Source: Schizochytrium sp. CCTCC M209059
Lineage: Eukaryota > Sar > Bigyra > Thraustochytrida > Thraustochytriidae
Direction: 5' to 3'
NCBI GenBank assembly: GCA_000818945.1
Contig: KN805409.1
Span: 93,810-157,809 of the forward strand
Length of the DNA: 64,000 nt
In this document: one piece after another, positions 46,216 through 54,257 of the stretch
Layout: every line of letters begins with the position of its first letter
How positions within the stretch are numbered: position 1 is the stretch's first letter
Position numbers and translations under genes: made by a program
Notes under the pieces: generated by a model
The model's input: only the letters and a program-made list of their open reading frames with translations
What the model was told of the DNA's origin: nothing
Databases searched by the model: none

Positions 46216-49125
46216 TTATGCTACAGAAACAGTTACTGTCTGGGATCCTTTTACGAGCGTGAGCTCCACATAAGAGGTGGCATCAAGGGCGACGGTGGCG
46301 CCTGAAATAGTGTAGCCGGAGGAAGCTCCGGCAAGATCGATACGAGCCTTACCAGGTCCTTGCAAAGTTGCGGTTAGCGAGCTGCAGTCACCGACCAACG
46401 ACTCGAGCTTGACGCGCATGCTCATCTCCGTAATGCGCGTGCACGCGCGGGGCGATGCAGAAAGCGCCCCAGTGCGAATGATAAAACTTCCACCAGTTTT
46501 CGGAAGGAAGACATCTCTCGCTGAGTAAGCGTACCAGTTATCGACGGAGACAATGCGAAGAGCAGGGTCCGGCATGGTAAGCGCAAAGGCGCCAAAGCCC
46601 TCGGTCGAATCATCATCTGAAGAGACAATGATCTGCAGGGCACTTCCGTTGAGCTGCACCATACGAAACCAGGCCGACTTGTAGGAGCGAATGCGGTCGT
46701 TGAGCGTCATGAGCGGAAGAAACTCGGTATTGCTGGCGTACGCGGCCTCAAAGAGTGACTCAAACATTGCTGAGCTGTACAGACCCGAGTCAAGCTCCAT
46801 GACCTGTTTGGTGCTGTTGTACGTGTAGCTCACTACGGCATAAGGGTGGACACCGGCGTGGATGATGGGACGGTTGGCAAAACGAGTGGCGAGATCAAAC
46901 TCTTGGAGCCAAGCAGCCTCGGCCTGCGTCGTGGTAAGGTGTTTGTACTCGATAAAGGTAAAGTCGAAGGAGAGATTGGGTGCCATGAGGACCATTTTGC
47001 TAAGAGGCGTCATGAACCCAAAGGCGCCCTCGTATCCGGCACCAGCCTTGCTGACGGAGGTGGAAAAGTAGGTTGAGCTATAATATTTTTCCATTGCAGT
47101 ATCCGAAGCCAAGTTCAATGGATTCCCTGGCTGCGCGGCGCCAATACGGTCGAGGGACATATTGCCAGAAATGTACTGGTTAGAGAGGCCAAACTCGTAA
47201 TCGAGCTGCGCTGCATTAAGGTTGTCCACATAGAGCGGGTGCGTAAAGGAGTGAGAACCGAGTTCGTTGCCATCCTCAATCCAATTGGTATAAAGAGGCT
47301 TCGCAAAGGTCCAATTGGTCCCACGTTGAATCGTCGAGTTGTTTCCGAGGTTGATGTAGTACGATGCAACCATGTCCCACTCCTCTCGCCATTTGTCAAT
47401 GAAGCGCGACTGCATGGTCGGATATACAGTGGGGGCTGCAGTAAAAAAGGAGGTAAGATCACAGTCCCAGCGCACGGCAAAAATGGAGTCATGCCGGGTG
47501 AGTTGAAGGTATGCGTGAGGGCCGTTGGCAACGGTGTCGTGCGTTTGCGCGGCCCAACGAATGAGTCTCCAACCAAGATCGAAATCAGCGAGGAGGTCAA
47601 TCGAGGCGAGATGGATGACGCGGCCGGATTCGGGAGCATTGAGGAGACGAGAGGCGAGAATGGGCGCGAAGGAAGCCTGAGCTTCAGCGGTATTGGTGAG
47701 ATTGGCGTGCGCCAGTTCTATGATCTCAAAGCCCGACGCGTCAGAGGCCTGGGAATAAACGTTCAGGTATGGGGAGAAGCCCGTATTTACGGTACTGTTG
47801 ACGATGACTTGGTTGTCCTCGAGATCCGCAAAGGCAGCGCCCGAGGCCGTGGAGGCGCTGCTCGCGCGAATGACGACTTCCGAGGCGAGCTGAAAAGACG
47901 AAAAGGAAATACCCGAAAGCAAGCGCAGGGTATTTACGCCTCCTGCGGGGAGGGAGACGTCCGTTTCGGAACTGGCAGACATGAACTCGTTCGAAAGCAC
48001 GAGTGAGACGCCGTGGCGATGCACGAGGCGCGTCAAGACCTTGCGGAGCGCAGGTGCGCGCGCCGGCGATATATAGTTCATGTAGGGGATGATGATGACG
48101 CTGAAGTCGCACATCCACGCTTCCTCGGTAAGGTCGGTGTCATAGATGAGACTGATGGGAAAGCCTGCTTGCATGAATTGATTCTGCATGGACATAAAGA
48201 GCATGTTATAGCTCTTGTCGTTGTAGAAGCGAGCCTGCGCCGTCTCTGAAAAGACAACAGCGCCCCGCACCATGCCTGAGCGACGATCTGCGCATGCGGG
48301 CGGGTTGCGTTGGAGGTCGTCTGTGGCAAAGAGGAGCCAAGCGTCAAGGCCCTCCTGCGCATTGTTGGTGCTGTCTTGGAACTTAATCATGAGATCCTCG
48401 ATGTTTTCGACGCCGGTAAGGTTGGCGACGGCGTTTGCGGTGATGCCAATGGTGGCCGTGTCACCATCGTTCATCCCGACAGCGAGGTAGAGTTTCGAGT
48501 TCGCGTTTGTGACCGCCGCGAGGGTCTCTGCGCTGGTGATTTGAAGCACAGGGTCAGAGGCCGACACGTTCGTGTACACCTTGGCGAAGTCTTCGTCCAA
48601 GACGATAGCGAGGTCGGCCCCGTCCGGGATCTCGACATTTTCTGTCCAGTTGGCAGCGGCCATGGTGGTGGTCTCGTCGAGGTCGACGTCAATCCAGATG
48701 GTAATGGGCAAGTTGACTGCGTCTCCATATGCCGTGGACTTGACCTGAAAGGCATACGTGTCATTTTCAAAGCGCGCGGAGAGAGTGGTGGTGAGACTCT
48801 GCGCGGGATGGCCCCGCGTGGGAAAGACGACGTCGAGACTGTCCCAGTCCTGCACAAGGTGGGCCATTGTATAGGCCTCTTCTGAGGGCGTCGCACATTC
48901 CGCCTGCGTCGCGTCCGACATGCTGTCGAGGCCGCAGGCGTCACTCCTGGTCAGCACGAAGGCGAGCGTGGCGCCCAGGGCCACCACGGCCGCCACGGCG
49001 GCCAGGACCGCGATTTGCAGCTTGCTCACATTGCCGCAGCCGCCTCGCGCCCCTCTGCCGCGTGCGCCCTTTGCCGCGCGCTCCAGGTCGCCGCTGTCGC
49101 CGTCGTAGGGCGCGAGGGCCGTCAT
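46216..49125 (-). CDS. Membrane-anchored polysaccharide deacetylase-like protein (Agd3/PelA-type layout)
   Basis: 969 residues from ATG at 49125-49123. A short basic cytosolic start is followed by one TM at about 37-58, so this is a type II protein with an external body. Then come a beta-rich region (about 85-270), a Rossmann/GATase-like region (about 285-530; AVVFSETAQARFYNDKSYNM, SVIIIPYMNYI) and a NodB-like deacetylase region. There the D554-x-D556 pair, H625-SFT-H629 in GSHSFTHP, and H756-x3-H760 are the expected metal and base residues. Many N-glycosylation sites are present. This order matches Agd3 and PelA, which remove acetyl groups from amino-sugar exopolysaccharides. A close paralogue faces it 5.1 kb away. 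Family level is fairly sure; substrate is inferred. Confidence 0.8.
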   Translation of the reverse strand: MTALAPYDGDSGDLERAAKGARGRGARGGCGNVSKLQIAVLAAVAAVVALGATLAFVLTRSDACGLDSMSDATQAECATPSEEAYTMAHLVQDWDSLDVVFPTRGHPAQSLTTTLSARFENDTYAFQVKSTAYGDAVNLPITIWIDVDLDETTTMAAANWTENVEIPDGADLAIVLDEDFAKVYTNVSASDPVLQITSAETLAAVTNANSKLYLAVGMNDGDTATIGITANAVANLTGVENIEDLMIKFQDSTNNAQEGLDAWLLFATDDLQRNPPACADRRSGMVRGAVVFSETAQARFYNDKSYNMLFMSMQNQFMQAGFPISLIYDTDLTEEAWMCDFSVIIIPYMNYISPARAPALRKVLTRLVHRHGVSLVLSNEFMSASSETDVSLPAGGVNTLRLLSGISFSSFQLASEVVIRASSASTASGAAFADLEDNQVIVNSTVNTGFSPYLNVYSQASDASGFEIIELAHANLTNTAEAQASFAPILASRLLNAPESGRVIHLASIDLLADFDLGWRLIRWAAQTHDTVANGPHAYLQLTRHDSIFAVRWDCDLTSFFTAAPTVYPTMQSRFIDKWREEWDMVASYYINLGNNSTIQRGTNWTFAKPLYTNWIEDGNELGSHSFTHPLYVDNLNAAQLDYEFGLSNQYISGNMSLDRIGAAQPGNPLNLASDTAMEKYYSSTYFSTSVSKAGAGYEGAFGFMTPLSKMVLMAPNLSFDFTFIEYKHLTTTQAEAAWLQEFDLATRFANRPIIHAGVHPYAVVSYTYNSTKQVMELDSGLYSSAMFESLFEAAYASNTEFLPLMTLNDRIRSYKSAWFRMVQLNGSALQIIVSSDDDSTEGFGAFALTMPDPALRIVSVDNWYAYSARDVFLPKTGGSFIIRTGALSASPRACTRITEMSMRVKLESLVGDCSSLTATLQGPGKARIDLAGASSGYTISGATVALDATSYVELTLVKGSQTVTVSVA

Positions 49126-49639
49126 GGTGCACGCGCGCGTGCGAGCGAGTCGAACAAGGTTTGCTCGCCCTCGCCAAGGCCTGGAGCGCACGGCAAGGCA
49201 CGAGGGCGTGCCGGGCCTCTCCTTCCCGGTCACGTGCCGCGCAGCACCTAAAAAGGGTCACGGTGGTAGATGGCGGCACGCCATGTTCGGTCTGTCGAAC
49301 TTACGATAGGCCGAGTCGACTAGACGAGCAAGCGAAAGCAAGAAAGAAAGGTCTGCCTCCTCCACACTGTATGTCGCGCGCGTCGCCAAGCCAAGCCAAG
49401 CCACGCCACGCCCGGCGACGCACGCGAGGGAGGAGGGAAGGCTTCCCCTGCGCGCCTGCGGCCGCGAGCGGGCGAGCTCGTGCGACCGAGCGACGGCGCG
49501 GAGCAAGGGGCGCGGGGCCGGGAAGGCCGGCGAGGCGGAGGCTGGGGCCGGGACGAGGGGCGAACGCCACATCGGGACAGCCGGGCCATCCAACACAGGT
49601 CACTCTTTTATTCTTTCTTCACTCTTATTGATACGGAAA

Positions 49640-49664
49640 GCAAGTACGTATAAGCAAGTACGTA

Positions 49665-49712
<48 letters not shown>

Positions 49713-49841
49713 TAAAAGCTGGGCCGCGCGACGCGCGACTTCGACGCTTTCGAGGCAAGCAAGCTCATCTTCACGGGCCCAAGCAAGCAAGCAAGCAAGC
49801 AAGCAAGTTAGCAAGCAAGCAAGTTAGCAAGCAAGCAAACT
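49640..49841. repeat. Two (CAAG)n arrays
   Basis: The first array (49640-49713) starts with three units of a cgtataagcaagta motif and continues with about 12 CAAG copies. The second (49789-49841) has CAAG runs broken twice by ttag. Confidence 0.9.
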
Positions 49842-50324
49842 CTGGCTGCAGGCAGGCAGCTGGCTAGGGAGAAGACGCCGTCAAGTTCGTCTCGCCTCGG
49901 GCTCGGCACGGCGTCTATATCCCCCTCATTTCTGCACGTGCCGCAAAACCTCCTGAGCTGAGCTGAGCTGAGCTTAGCTGGCTGGGGAAAGAACTCGACT
50001 AGAGCAAGCGAAAGCGGCACGGCGGCCGGCCCTCGAGCGCTGCGGCCTGGCCGGCCGTGGCTGGTCGGCCGCGTCTTCGTCCGCGAAGCGTCGTGTTTTT
50101 GCCTGCACGGGCCACTGCTCCGACCTCGGGCCCGGACACGAACGGGCTTTGTTTGTTTGCAGTGCTTGCTCAGCTAGCAGGGTTCCTTGTCGCGGCCGCA
50201 ATTGTAAGTATGGTGTAGCTAGCACCAGTGATGATTATCGTCGCCGATGGCTTGGGCTGCGCAGACCAAGGAATGCGGGGTTGGTGATTGACAAGACATT
50301 GCATGGCAAGGCAACTAACTCGGC

Positions 50325-50376
50325 AAGGCAATAGACAAACTGCCTGCGCCAAGGCAATAGACAAACTGTCTGCGCC
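50325..50376. repeat. 26-base tandem duplication
   Basis: aaggcaatagacaaactgcc and six more bases are followed directly by a second copy differing at one position. Confidence 0.9.
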
Positions 50377-50989
50377 GCTCCAAGAGCTCAAGAGTTTGCC
50401 AGCCCCGGCGTTGTTTAAAGGTCTGCGGCCTCCCTTCAAGTTGAAGCGCATAGTTGGACAGTGGTGATGGTGGTGATGGGGTCGAGAAGTGATCGGCCGG
50501 CGTCGCTGCCCAGGCTTCCCAGGCGCAAGTCTGCCATCGTTCAGGGCCGCGCCGCGCCGCGTCGCACCTCATCGCACAGCACCGCGTGCGGCCACTGGTC
50601 GCTGTACTCTCAGCTCTCCCTCTTGATTTCCCTGGCATCACGTGCTGCGGCCGCGCCTGCCGCTCGTGATTGTAGGTTTTCCTTCCTCCAAGGTCTCGTG
50701 CATCACGGTGCGCGAGAAGGCCGTCTTCAACCTGCCTCTGGCCATGGTTTGTCGAACGCACGCTTTCTCGGCACCACCGATAAGAACTTACAATACAGCG
50801 ACCGGCCGCAGTGGCCAGGTCTTCGATCCCTGCACCACTCAGCAACACGATGCAGGCAACCATCTGCGAGCGCACGAATGGTTACGATCTTGTCGTCGAT
50901 GCCCGGCGGCAGCCAACTCCCATGGCGGCTCCGATGGCTGCCATTCCTCGATTCATCCTTCCTTGGCCATCCATCGCTCGCCATGTATC

Positions 50990-51014
50990 TATCGATCGAT
51001 CGATCGATCGATCG
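50990..51014. repeat. (ATCG)n palindromic microsatellite
   Basis: About six self-complementary atcg units. Confidence 0.85.
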
Positions 51015-51563
51015 CGTCATGTGTGCCAGGGCCGGAGGCTGGAGAGGGAGACTAGCCGGACTCGAAGTGTGGCTGCTGCCGCGACAAGTTCCGGAAGTGA
51101 GTCTGGCCTCGATTTGCTGGTACTCCACAGCGATCGACGTGCGCCTTATTAGCTGCTGCTGCTGCGGGCACCGCGCGTCGAGCTGGCACGGGAGAAGAAG
51201 AAGCTCTCGCGCGAGCGGGCCCACCGACAGCAATCAACCACGCCACCGGTGGGCGGGCGGCGGAGAAGCAGGGGGTCAACCGTTTCACCTACTACGATAC
51301 CAACGTTGCGTGTTTGGCAGTGGTGGATGTTGATTGAATGGGGGCCGTCGGCATACATTGTCGATAGCAGCTGTCACTGGTTGCTGGATCGTTCTCTGGA
51401 ACGCCCGCAAATGATGGTGCTGGCCGCGCCCTTTACATGCGACCTTAAAACTAAAATGAGTCGCTTCGAAAACTCGCGGACGATGGCCCGCGAGGCCTTT
51501 CACATCATTGCCAAGCATTGCCAAGAGTGCTTGGGCCGAAGACCATCCTGGATACCTGGCTAA

Positions 51564-51599
51564 GGCCGGCCGGCCGGTCGGGCGAACGGCCGGCCGGCC
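51564..51599. repeat. GGCC-rich perfect inverted repeat
   Basis: 13-base arms (51564-51576 and 51587-51599) with a 10-base loop, all G and C in the stem. Could form a very stable hairpin if transcribed. Confidence 0.7.
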
Positions 51600-53924
51600 G
51601 GGCCGTTCGTTGAGCTCTGTACTCGCTTTGACTGACGATGTCTTGTCTTTCGTCTCTGCGGCCCGCTGTTTGTGTGCCTTGCGGGTGCGTCGCGGCTACG
51701 CACGCGACGCACGGATTTTCCCGACCGCGCTCGCCGGCCGGCCATTCGCGCACAGCCGGTGCGGCAATGGCTGGCTGGTTGAAACAGCTTTTGCGTTCTT
51801 TCCTTCAATTTTTCATTCAGACCATGTGCAACCGTGTTGCCAAGAAAATCTCGCGCGTCCTTTTTTCCTTCTTTCTTCAAGTTGCTCTCGGTCTTTCTCT
51901 CTTTACCCCAGTCCCCGTTTTTAACTCCCCTCACTTGTACGACGCGCGGTCCCGTGGGGGAGAGCTGGGCGCTCTCGCGAGTCGCCACACTCCTCTGCGC
52001 GTCGTCGGCTATGCAGTGCAGGCAACCACTCGCCATCGATGAATCGATCGTCAGTCAGAGCTCCGCCGCCATCGGACGTCGCCATCGGCCGCCGATCCGT
52101 GCTGGCGTTTTTGGCGTAAAGGCGCGAGGAAACGGAGGGGCAAGGCGCGCAAAAGGAACTCCGAAGCAGCTCGACTCACGCGGGCCGAAGACGTGCGCGA
52201 TGTGGCGCTCCCCCCCCCCCACACACACACACAGCGACCGGAGCAACGGAGCGCGTCTTTCACGCGCTCCGTTGCCCATCATGGGTTGCACGCTACACTC
52301 ACAGTCACTCACAGTCAGCCATCTGAGATGTCCGTCCGTCTGCCTTGTTTGTTGTTGGGGCCGGGGATCTAGAAACATGTAAAAAGACAGACGCACAAAG
52401 TACAGACGCGTCGCACGACCGGCACTCAGAGTCAGTTTGGTTTCGACGACAAGCCCGAGCACGTGCGAGAAGAAGGCGGACCATTCACATCAATCCTTTG
52501 CTGCAGCAGCCATGCCAGCTGCAACAAAGCAGCTCAAAGCACGATGAAGGAATTCGGCGGTGCTTGCGGGTCCCGCTCATAGCGCAATAAACCACCGACA
52601 ACCTGCCAAGTATAAAACGGAGAAAATCTCGTGAAGCTAGTTGATCGACCATCGACATTCGATCAATCCATCCATTGCATTCCTTCTGGACTATGAGCCG
52701 TGGCCGGCCTGCATTTTACAGTTCATCCCTCGCCATCGCCATCTAGAACCATGCGTGCGAGCGTGCAAATTGATTGGCGCCGGCGCGCGTGCACTCCTCC
52801 AAATTCGTGCATCGTACTTTTCAGCAGCAATCGTCATGGTGTCTCTTCCCGTCCGTGATGCCACTTATGGCGCTTGACTTGCCTTTCCACTCGGCCTCAC
52901 ACGCTCACTGGCTCGCTCACACGCACACGCACGCAGACGCTCGGGCCCATCACGGCTGCTGCTGTCGCCCGACGCGGATGGGGTAAAGCTTGGATGCACT
53001 GACCGATCGATGAGTGAATCGCTCGCTCGCTTACCTTTGCTGGCTCGATCGACTCATCGACCGATCGCGTATGTCCGCGATCGATTACGTTCGTCGTTGT
53101 GGGTCAAATTGGTTGGGTTGCAGTGGCCATGGCTGCTTAAAGTCACAAGCAGAATAAGAGCGAGACCGCGGACCCAGGCCTGCTTGCCATCATGATGTCT
53201 GATGTCTGCCGGGGCTGCTGCTCTGCACTCGCTACGGCCGTCGCTGCCGGAGCTCAATGTCCAAGTCTGGGCCGCGGGCCGCAAGTCGATGATCGACCGA
53301 TCGTTCAAATTCAGGGCGCGCGCAGTTTCGTGTGTCGATCGATCGGTCGATGGCTTGTCGCAAGGCCCAGAATTTACGGAGGAGACCGCACTTTCTTTTT
53401 TCCTTTTTTTTTTTTTTTTCCATCTCTAGACAACATCATGTTCATCTAGGCGCCTACTACTGCTCCAGTCAACCTTTTCTTCCCCTTTCCCGCCTGCGCA
53501 CAGATGCACTGCACTCCGACCAAGGGGAGGGGGATGCAGAGTCGCGCTGGCGTCGGCCTCAGCCCAAGGGCTCATGAGCGCCCAGGCCTTGCGCTGGACA
53601 CGAGGGCATTGATGCATGCACTTCTCGACTGGACGAGCTGCCGCTGGCACCGCTTTGCGTCCATCCCAGGACGAGGGAAAGTATGGAAACTGCGGGGGAA
53701 AAAGGAAAGGAGTGGATGCCTTGCGGGGGCTGCACGCGCTGCAGCTGCGGGAGGCGTCTTCCAAGTGGCGCTCAATCAAGTGCCCGATGAAATATTTCAA
53801 AAGTTGGCCTTCTGCCGTACCTTGCCTTGGGGTGCTGAATGGCTGAATGGACTTCGAACAGTCGGGATGATACTACACTGTCTGCACGCGCACAGCGGCA
53901 CTGACGGCACCGGCCCTCTTCCTT

Positions 53925-53998
53925 TCATTCACTCATTCATTCATTCATTCATTCATTCATTCATTCATTCATTCATTCATTCTTTCTTTCTTTCTTTT
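53925..53998. repeat. (ATTC)n followed by (TTTC)n
   Basis: About 13 attc units to 53981, then tttc units, 260 bases upstream of the secreted deacetylase-like gene start. Confidence 0.9.
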
Positions 53999-54177
53999 TC
54001 TTTTCATTTTCTCCCTCGCTCCCTCCCTCCTTTCGAATTTCCTTCCTGCCTGCGCTGGGCGGCGTCCAGACAAATTTGGACGCAAAACGCAAACGGCACG
54101 AGACCGACGTCGTGTCGCGTCGCGCTCCCGGCGCGCCCGTCCGCTTCCCCGCGCTCATCAGGCCTAGCCGGCCTGAG

Positions 54178-54257
54178 CAAGTAAGCAAGCGAGCAAGCAA
54201 GCACGCACGCACGTGAGCGAGCAGCCAGACAGCCAGCCAACAAGCGAGCGAGCCAGC
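54178..54257 (+). repeat. AAGC/ACGC/CAGC tetranucleotide leader directly before a start codon
   Basis: The 80 bases before the ATG at 54258 are built almost only from aagc, gagc, acgc and cagc units in the sense strand, and are probably 5' untranslated leader. Confidence 0.7.

Larger units (their letters stand above)
49126..54257. other. 5.1 kb gene-free region between the deacetylase-like paralogues
   Basis: The largest gap in the window. All open frames are short or Arg/Ser/Ala low-complexity, with no domain. It holds CAAG arrays (49640-49841), a 26-base tandem duplication (50325-50376), (ATCG)n near 50990-51014, a GGCC hairpin (51564-51599), a C8-(CA)n tract near 52211-52232, T-runs near 53394-53420 and (ATTC)n at 53925-53981. 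Both promoters must lie at its ends. A spliced gene or noncoding RNA cannot be excluded. Confidence 0.5.

Noticed and set aside
49640..49841. CRISPR-like array
   Set aside because: The regular pattern is a simple CAAG microsatellite without unique spacers of constant length.
50461..51333. 290-codon plus-strand frame between the deacetylase-like genes
   Set aside because: Composition matches random GC-rich DNA, it crosses the ATCG repeat, and it shows no similarity to the flanking proteins.
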